Shown piece after piece: positions 38,328 to 46,497 of a stretch of DNA of 64,000 nucleotides; position 1 is the stretch's first letter, and every line of letters begins with the position of its first letter. Source of the DNA: JALYRV01 sp040902895 (lineage in GTDB: Bacteria > Acidobacteriota > Vicinamibacteria > Vicinamibacterales > SCN-69-37); NCBI GenBank assembly GCA_040902895.1, contig JBBDWL010000062.1:1-64000 (forward strand), read 5' to 3'. A program made the position numbers and the translations under genes. The notes beneath the pieces were generated by a model. The model had not been told where the DNA came from. It saw nothing but the letters and a program-made list of their open reading frames with translations, and did no database searches.

Positions 38328-39232
38328 CGTCTGCGTGCGGGCGGCATGCCGAGCTCGTCGAGAAAGCGCTCGTTGTCGCGCCAGTCGGCTTTGACCTTGA
38401 CGTGCAGGTCGAGAAAGACCTTCGCCTCGAGCGCCGTCTCGAGATCGAGTCGCGCTTCGGTGCCGATCCGCTTGATCATCGAGCCGCCCTTGCCCACCAC
38501 GATCGGCTTCTGAGAGTCGTTCTCGACCAGGATCGTGCAGAAGATGCGGTACGGCGCCTTCGGATGCGCCGGCTCTTCGAACTGATCGACGACAACGGCG
38601 GTCGTGAACGGCAGCTCGTCGCGCGTGTGGATGAGCAGCTTCTCGCGCACGGTTTCGGCCGCGAGCACGCGCTCGGGCTGATCGGTGAGGTAGTCGTCGG
38701 GATACAGCGCGGGCCCTTCAGGCAGCCGGCTGCGGATCTCGTGCTCGAGCGCGTCGACATGCTCGCCGGTCGCCGCCGAGATCGGCACGATTGCCGCGAA
38801 GTCCATCGCCTTCTGATAGTGCGCGATGAGTGGAAGCAGATCGGTCTTCTTCACCAGGTCGATCTTGTTGAGCGCAAGAATCACCGGGACCTTCGCCTCT
38901 TTGAGCCTCGCGATGACGAAGTTGTCGCCCGCGCCCGTTTTGTTCGATGCATCCACCAGCACCACGACGACCTCCGTCTCGCGCAGGCTCTCGAGCGCCG
39001 CATCCACCATCCGCACGTTCATCTTGTGCAGCGGCCGATGAATGCCAGGCGTGTCGATGTACAGCACCTGCCCCTCGGCGTCGGTCTTCACGCCGAGAAT
39101 CCGATGCCGCGTCGTCTGCGGCTTGTCAGAGACAATCGCGACTTTCGCGCCGACGAGCCGATTCAACAGCGTTGACTTCCCCGCGTTCGGACGCCCGACG
39201 AGCGCAACGAATCCGGATCGCGTTGCGGTCAT
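38324..39232 (-). CDS. era: GTPase Era
   Basis: The 302-residue protein has the Era GTPase motifs GRPNAGKSTLLNRL (G1), DTPGIHRPLHKMN (G3) and LALNKIDLV (G4). They are followed by a KH RNA-binding domain with VVGKGGSMIKRIG. Era binds the 3' end of 16S rRNA and helps assemble the 30S subunit. The ATG at 39232 overlaps the upstream stop by 4 bases; the frame continues upstream but without similarity. The TAG stop lies at the edge of the palindromic repeat. It is the last gene of phoH-ybeY-CBS protein-era, a common RNA-maturation cluster. Confidence 0.97.
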   Translation of the reverse strand: MTATRSGFVALVGRPNAGKSTLLNRLVGAKVAIVSDKPQTTRHRILGVKTDAEGQVLYIDTPGIHRPLHKMNVRMVDAALESLRETEVVVVLVDASNKTGAGDNFVIARLKEAKVPVILALNKIDLVKKTDLLPLIAHYQKAMDFAAIVPISAATGEHVDALEHEIRSRLPEGPALYPDDYLTDQPERVLAAETVREKLLIHTRDELPFTTAVVVDQFEEPAHPKAPYRIFCTILVENDSQKPIVVGKGGSMIKRIGTEARLDLETALEAKVFLDLHVKVKADWRDNERFLDELGMPPARRR

Positions 39233-40461
39233 GCCGTGTCTTCGCCGTCCGCTTCGGCTGCCGCGAGCCTGACGACGCGAATGCGATGGATGCGGCGGCG
39301 CTCGGCCTCGAGCACCTCGACGCCGAGACCGTCGAACTCGAAGCGCTCGCCCACGGCGGGTACGCGGCCGGCCCGGGCCAGCACCCATCCGCCAACCGTT
39401 TCAAAGCCGTCAGCCTCAATCTCGGTCGCCACAGCCTCGACGAGATCGTCGATGCCGACCTTTGCACTGAACACGAACGTATCGTCAGCCTCGCGCACGA
39501 TCGGCTCCGCTTCCGTGTCGTACTCGTCGCGAATCTCGCCCACCAGCTCCTCGAGCAGGTCCTCCATCGTCACCAGCCCCGCCGTGCCGCCGTACTCGTC
39601 GACGACAATCGACAACTGATCGCGGCGCTGCTGAAATTCGCGAAGCAGTCCCGCGACGCGCTTGGTATCGGGGACGAACATCGCCTGCCGCATGAACTCA
39701 GACACCGGCTGGTCGAGCGCCGGCCAGCTCTCTGACTGCAGCAGATCCTTCACGACAACGAGGCCGACGATGTTGTCGAGATTCTCGCGGTAGACGGGAA
39801 TGCGCGAGTACTCCTGCTGCGACACCAGCGCCTTGAGATCGCGCACCGTCTGGTCCGCCTTGATGGCCACGATGTCGGGCCGCGGCGTCATCACTTCGCG
39901 CACGAGCGTGTCGCCGAAGTCGACGACCGACCGCAGCAGCTTGCCCTCCTCACCGGCCGTCGCGCCGTCGCCGTTCGGCTCATCGCCGTTCCCCGCGGCG
40001 GCCGACAGCTCTCCGCCGTCTTCATCATGCTGCGGCGACCGGATCAGTCCGCCGATCAGCGCCGTGAGCGGGGCGACGAGCGTGGCAATGGCGGAAAAGG
40101 ATGGAAGCAGAATCGCCAGCACGCGCTCGGGATCGCGGCTCACGAGCAACGTCGGCACGAGCTGACCGAAGACCAGCCAGAATGCGAGGCCCGCGAGAAA
40201 CAACGCGCCGGCGCCACCCCATCCCTCCGGCATGTAGACCGACAGCAGCGTGAGCGCGGCAATCGTGAGGATGCCGCGCACGAGGCGCGCGGGCACGAAA
40301 ATGAGGAGGGGATCTTCGAGATAGCGGTCGAGGCGTGCCCGGCGGCCGCTGCGCTCCGCAATCAGCCGAAGCGACAGACGCATCACGGCGGCAAACGCGG
40401 TTTCGACCAGCGCGACATAAATCGTCGCCGCGCCCACCAGAAACAGCAGGAGCGGGATCAT
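39229..40461 (-). CDS. CNNM/CBS-domain membrane protein (HlyC/CorC family)
   Basis: The 410-residue protein has an N-terminal CNNM-like membrane domain of three to four helices (LLLFLVGAATIYVALVETAF to about residue 150). A CBS pair follows (VMTPRPDIVAIKADQTV and FVPDTKRVAGLLREF, ending IVVDEYGGTAGLVTMEDLLEELVGEI), then the CorC/HlyC transporter-associated domain (about 320-400). This family is labelled hemolysin in older annotation but more likely deals with Mg2+ or Co2+ export. The ATG overlaps the ybeY stop by 4 bases and the stop overlaps era by 4. Confidence 0.92.
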   Translation of the reverse strand: MIPLLLFLVGAATIYVALVETAFAAVMRLSLRLIAERSGRRARLDRYLEDPLLIFVPARLVRGILTIAALTLLSVYMPEGWGGAGALFLAGLAFWLVFGQLVPTLLVSRDPERVLAILLPSFSAIATLVAPLTALIGGLIRSPQHDEDGGELSAAAGNGDEPNGDGATAGEEGKLLRSVVDFGDTLVREVMTPRPDIVAIKADQTVRDLKALVSQQEYSRIPVYRENLDNIVGLVVVKDLLQSESWPALDQPVSEFMRQAMFVPDTKRVAGLLREFQQRRDQLSIVVDEYGGTAGLVTMEDLLEELVGEIRDEYDTEAEPIVREADDTFVFSAKVGIDDLVEAVATEIEADGFETVGGWVLARAGRVPAVGERFEFDGLGVEVLEAERRRIHRIRVVRLAAAEADGEDTA

Positions 40462-41090
40462 CGGGAAGACTGTCGACGACGCGGCCTTTTGCGGCGCTCG
40501 GGTAGACCCGCTCCGGCGTCGAAAACCCACGCCACGCCGCCGGAGCGGGCTACCGCTCGCCCCGCACGGCCGCCAGCGCGGTCGATCAGGCCCACCGTAA
40601 GGCCGCCCTTCCGCCGCAGCCGTTCTTCCGCCCGCCGCATCCGGCCGCTGTCTTTCACGTCGTCATGATCGTAGCCGATGAGGTGAAGAAGGCCGTGCAG
40701 TGCCAGAACGCGCAACTCGGTCTCGAACGAGTGGCCCTGCTCCCGCCCCTGCCGCCTCGCGATCTCGCGCGCGATGACAATATCGCCGAGGACGGTGGTT
40801 CCCCGGGTTCCACCGGTTCCCCTGGTTCCACTGGTTCCATTAGCGGCCGGGAAAGAGAGAACGTCAGTAGACTTGTCAACGCCGCGATAGTCGCGATTGA
40901 GTTTCTGGATCTGCGCGTCAGAGACGATTGCCACCGCGAGCGCGCCGCGGGCGGATGCCGGTGCGACACGCCGCAGCCAGCGCGCGAGGCCGCCGTCCGC
41001 GACCGGCCGTCCGCGCACGTCAGTCACCTCGATGACGAGGCCATGGCTCGCGCCTGGTCGCCGGCGCCGCGTCGAACTATCAGGGTCCAT
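40458..41090 (-). CDS. ybeY: Endoribonuclease YbeY with repeat-derived insert and tail
   Basis: YbeY is a zinc endoribonuclease needed for 16S rRNA 3' maturation and ribosome quality control. The zinc motif HGLLHLIGYDHDD is intact. Two parts look repeat-made. One is an insert of about 15 residues (GTSGTRGTGGTRGTT) from the 9-bp minisatellite, placed just after VLSFP. The other is a C-terminal extension of about 35 residues read through the inverted repeat at 40501-40554. I prefer the ATG at 41090, which overlaps phoH by 11 bases; an ATG at 41114 is also possible. The insert sits in a surface loop in known YbeY structures, so activity may be kept. Confidence 0.92.
   Translation of the reverse strand: MDPDSSTRRRRPGASHGLVIEVTDVRGRPVADGGLARWLRRVAPASARGALAVAIVSDAQIQKLNRDYRGVDKSTDVLSFPAANGTSGTRGTGGTRGTTVLGDIVIAREIARRQGREQGHSFETELRVLALHGLLHLIGYDHDDVKDSGRMRRAEERLRRKGGLTVGLIDRAGGRAGRAVARSGGVAWVFDAGAGLPERRKRPRRRQSSR
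40501..40554. repeat. Inverted repeat inside the 3' end of ybeY
   Basis: The arms 40501-40518 and 40538-40554 match as inverted complements (right arm CGCCGGAGCGGGCTACC) except for one extra base in the left arm. The loop is about 19 bases. The arms again carry GTAG and CCGGAGC-like blocks and resemble the palindromic family at 38304 and 53662. The unit is read as protein at the YbeY C-terminus. Confidence 0.7.
40797..40841 (+). repeat. 9-bp GGTTCCNNN minisatellite inside ybeY
   Basis: There are five exact-register units, GGTTCC starting at 40797, 40806, 40815, 40824 and 40833, with spacers CCG, ACC, CCT, ACT and ATT. On the ybeY strand it reads Gly-Thr-X. It belongs to the same family as the array in mutL at 10404, but is translated in another frame. 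Confidence 0.85.
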
Positions 41091-42120
41091 TCGGGGGTGC
41101 GTTGCGAGGAGCACCTTCTGGCGAAAACGCCTCGTAGGCCTTCACGATCTGCTGCACGAGCGTGTGGCGCACGACGTCTTTGTCGTCGAAGTAGACCTGC
41201 GCGATGTCGTCGATATTGCGCACGACCTTCAGGGCTTCGATCAGGCCCGAGCCCTTCCCCGACGGCAAATCGATCTGCGTGATGTCGCCAGTGATCACGG
41301 CCTTCGATCCGAAGCCGAGGCGCGTGAGAAACATCTTCATCTGCTCCGATGTGGTGTTCTGCGCCTCGTCGAGAATCACGAACGCGTCATTCAGCGTACG
41401 TCCGCGCATGAAGGCGATCGGCGCGACTTCGACGATGCCGCGCTCGAGCAGGCGCGCGACGCGCTCGACCTCGAGCATGTCGTAGAGCGCGTCGTAGAGC
41501 GGCCGCAGGTACGGATTCACTTTTTCCTGCAGGTCGCCCGGCAGAAAGCCCAGGCGCTCCCCGGCCTCAACGGCGGGGCGCGCCATGATGATGCGCGTCA
41601 CCTTCTTCGCGAGCAGAAACGACACCGCCTGCGCCATCGCGAGGTAGGTCTTGCCCGTGCCTGCCGGGCCCACACCGAAGACGATGTCGTGCTTTTCGAT
41701 GGCTTCCAGATACTTCTTCTGATTGACCGTCTTGGGCGCGATTTGCTTGCGGCCGACGGGACGTCCCGGACCGGCGCTCCCCTTTGCCTCGCGCTGCTCT
41801 TCGGGCTTGAAGTAGTCCTGCAGGTCGACGTCAGGGTCCTGCCTGACGAGCTGCACGGCTGTCCGAACGTCTCCCTTGGCGAAACGATAACCGTCGCGCA
41901 GCAGGTCGGTCAGCTGATCGAGCACGCGCTCGGCGCGGCCCGCATCGCTGGCGTCGCCTTCGATGATGAGTTCGCTGCGTCCCGTTGAGATGCGGACGCC
42001 GAAGGCCTGTTCGAGGTGTTTGAGGTTTTCGTCGAGCGATCCATACAGGGTTTCGATGCCCTGATCGGGAATGGCGACTTTGCGGGTGACCGTCGTTGCG
42101 ATAGCTGGCTCCTGCCTCAT
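41080..42120 (-). CDS. phoH: PhoH-like ATPase
   Basis: The 346-residue protein has an N-terminal KH-like region (about residues 20-100) and a PhoH ATPase domain with Walker A GVGPAGTGKTYLAMAQA, MARPAVEAGERLGFLPGDL and Walker B FVILDEAQNTT, then GDITQIDLP. It belongs to the YbeZ type, which interacts with YbeY in RNA handling, and here it lies just upstream of ybeY with an 11-base overlap. The ATG lies downstream of a 7-bp minisatellite (42127-42161), so its leader is repeat-made. Confidence 0.95.
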   Translation of the reverse strand: MRQEPAIATTVTRKVAIPDQGIETLYGSLDENLKHLEQAFGVRISTGRSELIIEGDASDAGRAERVLDQLTDLLRDGYRFAKGDVRTAVQLVRQDPDVDLQDYFKPEEQREAKGSAGPGRPVGRKQIAPKTVNQKKYLEAIEKHDIVFGVGPAGTGKTYLAMAQAVSFLLAKKVTRIIMARPAVEAGERLGFLPGDLQEKVNPYLRPLYDALYDMLEVERVARLLERGIVEVAPIAFMRGRTLNDAFVILDEAQNTTSEQMKMFLTRLGFGSKAVITGDITQIDLPSGKGSGLIEALKVVRNIDDIAQVYFDDKDVVRHTLVQQIVKAYEAFSPEGAPRNAPPNGP

Positions 42121-42126
42121 TCTACC

Positions 42127-42161
42127 TTTGCCCTCTGCCCCGTGCCCTTTGCCCTTTGCCC
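42127..42161 (+). repeat. 7-bp TTTGCCC minisatellite upstream of phoH
   Basis: Five perfectly spaced 7-base units (TTTGCCC, TCTGCCC, CGTGCCC, TTTGCCC, TTTGCCC) fill most of the 51-base gap between the ROK kinase gene and phoH. On the phoH strand it reads GGGCAAA. It could affect initiation, because it begins 6 bases upstream of the ATG. Confidence 0.8.
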
Positions 42162-42171
42162 TCGCGAAGCG

Positions 42172-43074
42172 CTAGGGCCACAGCCATGCGGCGCCGCGGA
42201 CGCCGCTCGAGTCGCCGTGGATGTTCTTCCTGAGCTGGGTGGCCACTGTGTCGGAAAAGACCCAGCGCGACCATAGGGCCGGTACGTTTTCGTACAAACG
42301 ATCGATGTTGGAAAGGCCGCCGCCGAGGACAATCACGTCCGGATCGAGCACATTAATGATGCTTGCAAGCGCCCGGCCGAGCCGGTGCTCGTATCGCGTC
42401 AGTGCCTGGCCGGTGACTTTCTCGCCCGCTGCGGCAGCTTCGGCGATCTCCCGGGCGGTCATGTTGCCGCCCGACTCGCGCACGAAATCGGCTGCGAGGC
42501 CAGGGCCAGACAGGAACTGTTCGATGCATCCCGATCGACCGCAATAGCACGCGGGTCCGGGCCGCTCATCGTCCTCGGGCCAGGGCAGCGGGTTATGGCC
42601 CCACTCCCCCGCGATCGCGTTGATGCCCGTGACCGGACGGCCATCGACCACGATGCCGCCGCCAACGCCCGTGCCGAGAATCACGCCAAAGACGATCGAC
42701 GCGCCGGCCCCGGCGCCGTCGGCCGCTTCGGACATCGCGAAGCAGTTGGCGTCGTTGGCGAGGCGCACGGGCCGCGCGAGCGTGCGCTCGAGATCGGGAC
42801 GCAGCGGACGCCCAATCAGCCAGGTCGAGTTGGCGTTCTTGATGAGACCGGTCGCCGGCGATTCGATTCCTGGAATGCCGATGCCAACCGTCGCCGCGCG
42901 CGTGCCCAGAAAGTCGTCGGCCTGCTGCACCAGGGTGGCAATCGTGTTGAGGGTGGCGAGATAGTCGCCGCGCGGCGTGTCGGTGCGCATGCGCAGCAGA
43001 TCGCGGCCTGCGGGATCGAGAGCGACGATTTCGATCTTCGTGCCACCGAGATCGATGCCGAGGCGAATGGACAA
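42172..43074 (-). CDS. ROK-family sugar kinase
   Basis: The 300-residue enzyme has the ROK phosphate-binding start LGIDLGGTKIEIVAL, the catalytic Asp region ANDANCFAMSEA, GVILGTGVGGGIV, and the zinc-binding ROK signature CYCGRSGCIEQFLSGPGL. ROK kinases phosphorylate hexoses such as fructose, glucose or N-acetyl sugars with ATP. The order of motifs is closest to the fructokinase/N-acetylglucosamine kinase type, but the substrate is not settled. The start is TTG at 43074 (SIRLGIDLGG). A CATAAT box (43088-43083) lies 8 bases before it. It precedes phoH on the same strand. Confidence 0.92.
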   Translation of the reverse strand: MSIRLGIDLGGTKIEIVALDPAGRDLLRMRTDTPRGDYLATLNTIATLVQQADDFLGTRAATVGIGIPGIESPATGLIKNANSTWLIGRPLRPDLERTLARPVRLANDANCFAMSEAADGAGAGASIVFGVILGTGVGGGIVVDGRPVTGINAIAGEWGHNPLPWPEDDERPGPACYCGRSGCIEQFLSGPGLAADFVRESGGNMTAREIAEAAAAGEKVTGQALTRYEHRLGRALASIINVLDPDVIVLGGGLSNIDRLYENVPALWSRWVFSDTVATQLRKNIHGDSSGVRGAAWLWP

Positions 43075-43082
43075 CGCGTGTG

Positions 43083-43088
43083 ATTATG
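43083..43088 (-). promoter_or_regulatory. -10 box CATAAT before the ROK kinase gene
   Basis: CATAAT matches the -10 consensus at 5 of 6 positions and lies 8 bases before the TTG start. TTGTGC 18 bases upstream is a weak -35. No Shine-Dalgarno is present, consistent with a leaderless transcript. Confidence 0.3.
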
Positions 43089-43154
43089 TGCCCGGCCGGC
43101 CGCGCCGCACAAAACGCGCCGCGCCGCGCGCGTGCATCGCATAGAGTGGGGCGG

Positions 43155-43901
43155 ATGTTCGCGCTCCGCGGAATCACGAAACGCTATGGCGCGCTCACGG
43201 CCCTGCATCCGCTGGATTTGCAGGTCGACGCGGGCGGAACGCTGGTGCTGATCGGCCCGAGCGGCTCGGGCAAGTCGACGCTGTTGCGTCTGCTTGCGGG
43301 ACTCGACGAGCCGTCCGGCGGCGAGGTGCATTTTCGGGACGAGCCGCTCTCGCCCCGGGCGTCGGTCGACGTGCGGCGGCACATGGGTTATGTCGTGCAG
43401 GGCGGCGGGCTGTTTCCCCATCTCTCGGCGCTCGGGAACACGACGCTGGTGGCCCGCCATCTGGGGTGGGATCCGGCGCGGCGGCTGGCGCGCGCGCGCG
43501 AACTGGCGCAACTCGCCAGGCTTCCGGAAGAGGCACTTCACCGCTACCCGGTGCAGCTGTCTGGCGGACAGGCGCAGCGCGTGAGCCTGATGCGCGCGCT
43601 CATGCTCGATCCGGAGGTCCTCTTGTTCGACGAGCCGCTCGGGGCGCTCGATCCCATCACGCGGTATGAGCTGCAAGCCGACCTCCGCGAGATCTTCCAG
43701 CGCCTCGGCCGCACCGTCGTGATCGTGACGCACGATCTTGGCGAAGCCGTGTTCTTTGCCGATCGGATTCTGCTCATGAAAGACGGACGCGTGCTGCAGG
43801 ACGGGCCGCCGGCCGATCTGCTCGAGCGTCCTGCCGACGCGTTCGTGTCACGCTTCGTTCGCGCGCAGCGATCACCCGTCGACCTCAGAGGGCGCGCGTG
43901 A
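43155..43901 (+). CDS. Osmoprotectant/betaine-type ABC transporter ATPase
   Basis: The 248-residue ATPase has Walker A GPSGSGKSTLLRLLAG, a Q-loop in GYVVQGGGLFPHL, the signature LSGGQAQRVSLMRALM, Walker B VLLFDEPLGALD and switch His in VIVTHDLGEAVFFADRI. It is of the OpuCA/ProV-related type, without the C-terminal CBS pair of many OpuCA proteins. I chose the ATG at 43155 (MFALRGITKRYGAL) over an open frame from 43080 that lacks similarity. The stop overlaps the GTG of the partner gene by 4 bases. Together they form a two-gene importer. Confidence 0.93.
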   Translation: MFALRGITKRYGALTALHPLDLQVDAGGTLVLIGPSGSGKSTLLRLLAGLDEPSGGEVHFRDEPLSPRASVDVRRHMGYVVQGGGLFPHLSALGNTTLVARHLGWDPARRLARARELAQLARLPEEALHRYPVQLSGGQAQRVSLMRALMLDPEVLLFDEPLGALDPITRYELQADLREIFQRLGRTVVIVTHDLGEAVFFADRILLMKDGRVLQDGPPADLLERPADAFVSRFVRAQRSPVDLRGRA

Positions 43902-45412
43902 CGCGGCGCCTCGCGCTCGCGCTGGCCGCCGCGACCGCCTTCGCCGGCACGGCGGGCCTCACCGCGGGATCGGCGCGCGAGCAGACAGGCCCGCGAGTCG
44001 TCATCGGATCGAAGTCGTTTACCGAGTCCGTGGTGCTCGGCGAGATCCTCGGCCAGACGGCAGGCCTTGCGGGCGCGCGAGCCGAGCATCGCCGCGAGCT
44101 CGGAGGCACACGGATTCTCTTCGAAGCGCTCAAGCGCGGCGACATCGACGCCTATCCCGAATACACCGGCACGTTGACCCAGGAGCTGCTGCCCGGCACG
44201 CCGCCCGATCGGCTCCCTCAGGCGCTCGCGCCGCTCGGCATCTCGATGAGCGCGCCGTTTGGATTCAACAACACGTACGCGATCGGCATGAAACCCGACC
44301 TCGCGGAGCGGCTGGGCGTGCGTTCGATATCGGATCTTGTCGAACATCCGGAACTCGAGCTCGGGTTGAGCAACGAGTTCATGAACCGCGGCGACGGCTG
44401 GCCGGCCCTGCGCGCGCGATATCGCCTGGCGCATGCGCGCGTGCGCGGACTCGACCACGATCTCGCCTACCGCGCACTGGACGCAGGCCAGATTGCGGCG
44501 ACCGACCTCTATTCCACCGACGCCGAAATCCGGGCGTACGGCCTGCGCGTGCTCGCCGACGATCTGCATCACTTTCCCGACTACCACGCCGTCATCCTCT
44601 ATCGAACCGCGCTCGGCGATGACGCGGCGGAGGTGGTGTCGGCCTGGGACACACTCGCGGGCCGCATCGATCAGGACACGATGATCTCGCTCAACGCGCG
44701 CGCGAAACTCGAGCGCGCGCCCGAAGGGCGGATCGCCTCCGATTTTCTGGCAACGGCGCTCGGCCGGCGCGGAGCGTTCACGGGTTCGTCGCGCGCACGC
44801 CGCTTGCTGACGCACGCGCGCGAGCACCTGTGGCTTGTCGGCGTATCGCTGTCGGGAGCGATCGCGCTCGGGATTCCACTCGGCCTCTGGGCCGCGAAGC
44901 GGCGGCGGACCGGGCATGTGATCCTCGCCGTCGCGGGCGTGGTGCAGACGGTGCCGTCGCTGGCGCTGCTGGTGTTCATGATTCCGCTGCTCGGCATCGG
45001 CAGCGGTCCCGCGCTTGCGGCGCTGTTTCTCTACAGCCTGCTGCCGATCGTGCGCAACACGCATCAGGGCGTCACCGGCATCGCCGCGGACCTTCGCGAC
45101 TCGGCGAACTCACTGGGCCTGCCGCCGGCCGCGATCCTCTGGCGGATCGAGCTGCCGCTGGCGTCGCCGGCGATTCTGGCCGGCATCAAGACGGCCGCCG
45201 TGATCAACGTCGGCACCGCCACGCTCGGCGCGCTGATAGGCGCGGGAGGATTTGGCCAGCCGATCCTGACGGGCATCCGCCTCGCGGATGTCGGATTGAT
45301 CCTGGAAGGCGCCATCCCGGCCGCACTCCTGGCGCTCGCCGCACAGGGCCTGCTCGACGGCGCCGAGCGCTTCATCGTCCCCAAAGGGCTCAGACTGACC
45401 CGCGGCCGCTGA
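43898..45412 (+). CDS. Osmoprotectant ABC transporter: substrate-binding domain fused to permease
   Basis: The 504-residue fusion starts with a signal-like segment (residues 3-25) and an OpuAC/OsmF-type binding domain. This contains VVIGSKSFTESVVLGEILGQ, IDAYPEYTGTLTQELL and ATDLYSTDAEIRAYGL. From about residue 310 a BPD-type permease with five to six helices follows, including the EAA-like loop DSANSLGLPPAAILWRIELPLASPAILAGIK. Substrates of this class are betaine, choline or related osmolytes. In the better-known hybrids (OpuFB, OpuABC) the permease precedes the binding domain; here the order is reversed. The GTG start overlaps the ATPase stop. Confidence 0.92.
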   Translation: MTRRLALALAAATAFAGTAGLTAGSAREQTGPRVVIGSKSFTESVVLGEILGQTAGLAGARAEHRRELGGTRILFEALKRGDIDAYPEYTGTLTQELLPGTPPDRLPQALAPLGISMSAPFGFNNTYAIGMKPDLAERLGVRSISDLVEHPELELGLSNEFMNRGDGWPALRARYRLAHARVRGLDHDLAYRALDAGQIAATDLYSTDAEIRAYGLRVLADDLHHFPDYHAVILYRTALGDDAAEVVSAWDTLAGRIDQDTMISLNARAKLERAPEGRIASDFLATALGRRGAFTGSSRARRLLTHAREHLWLVGVSLSGAIALGIPLGLWAAKRRRTGHVILAVAGVVQTVPSLALLVFMIPLLGIGSGPALAALFLYSLLPIVRNTHQGVTGIAADLRDSANSLGLPPAAILWRIELPLASPAILAGIKTAAVINVGTATLGALIGAGGFGQPILTGIRLADVGLILEGAIPAALLALAAQGLLDGAERFIVPKGLRLTRGR

Positions 45413-45414
45413 GA

Positions 45415-46497
45415 TTATTTCGGCCTGGGTTCGTCGACCCGGTCGCCGGGCTGCGGCAGCTTCCCGGCGCGGTTGAGGCGCACGGCCTCGATAAGGGCCG
45501 CGGCCGCCTGGCGTACTTCCTCATGAAGGTGACGGTCGCGGTCGAGCGCGTCATGGCTGGTCGCATACGGCTCGTAATAGCCGATATAGCGATCGATCGA
45601 CGAGCTGCCGGCTTCGATCAGGTGCATGTCGCGCAGCCAGTCGGTGAGATCGCGCCGCACCGTCTCGGCGCCCGCGGCGTCGCCGTGCGCGATCACGGTG
45701 AAGACGCGGCCGGCAAGATGACGCGGGTAATGCCAGCCCTTCATCTCGAGCGCCTTGGCCTTCTCGGGATTTTTGCCTTCAGTCGACGTCTGATCCGGAT
45801 TGCCGCCGTCGGCGCACACAAGCCGATCCATCATCAGCTTGAGCGCGCTCGGCGCCTCATACCAGTAGACAGGTGTCACGATCATCACGCCGTGCGCGCG
45901 CGCCCATCGCGGATAGAGCTCGTTCATCCAGTCGTTGACCTGGCCCATCGCGTGGTTCGGATAACAGGAGCAGGGCCAGTGGCAGAGCGGCATCGCCGTC
46001 GAGACGCACGCCTTGCATGGATGAATCTGGCGTCCGTACTGCGCCGTGAGCAGGCTCAAATCGAGGAAGTCACATTCGAGACCGGGCGCCTGCTCGAACA
46101 CGCGCTGCGCCATCTCGGCGATCCGGAACGTCTTCGACATCTCGCCGGGGCACGTCTGATCGTGGCGATCGGCGCCTGCGACCAGCAGGATGCGCGACGG
46201 CGACGCGGCGCGCTTCTGTTCGCGCTCCGCCTTGCGAACGGCATCGCGCGCGGCAAGCCATTCGATCGGCAGCTCGAAATCGGGCTTCGCGAAACCGGGG
46301 CCCGCCTTCCGCGTGCGCGGGCTCTTCCGATACTCGTGGTAGTTCTTCCAGGCGACCTCGACGACCGCGTCGATCTCCGATGCGACAGCATCGAACGCCG
46401 GATCGTAGAACCGCTCGCGCAGCCGGCGCTCGAACTCTTCGCGCGTGAGCTTGACGCTGCCTTGTCCCTTGCGAACGCGCGGCAGGCGATCGGTCAT
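45415..46497 (-). CDS. Flavodoxin-fold NAD(P)H-dependent oxidoreductase with cysteine cluster
   Basis: The 360-residue protein has an N-terminal extension (about 1-95, charged, helical) and a flavodoxin/FMN-reductase fold. The latter starts SRILLVAGADRHDQTCPGEMSKT and includes VMIVTPVYWYEAPSALKLMMDRL, the usual FMN-binding loop. The insert HPCKACVSTAMPLCHWPCSCYP carries five cysteines in the place where iron-sulfur flavoproteins bind a cluster. It probably reduces quinones or metals. The ATG overlaps the aspS stop by 4 bases, so it belongs to the hisS-aspS operon. The gene converges on the transporter gene with a 2-base gap. The exact family is uncertain. Confidence 0.8.
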   Translation of the reverse strand: MTDRLPRVRKGQGSVKLTREEFERRLRERFYDPAFDAVASEIDAVVEVAWKNYHEYRKSPRTRKAGPGFAKPDFELPIEWLAARDAVRKAEREQKRAASPSRILLVAGADRHDQTCPGEMSKTFRIAEMAQRVFEQAPGLECDFLDLSLLTAQYGRQIHPCKACVSTAMPLCHWPCSCYPNHAMGQVNDWMNELYPRWARAHGVMIVTPVYWYEAPSALKLMMDRLVCADGGNPDQTSTEGKNPEKAKALEMKGWHYPRHLAGRVFTVIAHGDAAGAETVRRDLTDWLRDMHLIEAGSSSIDRYIGYYEPYATSHDALDRDRHLHEEVRQAAAALIEAVRLNRAGKLPQPGDRVDEPRPK

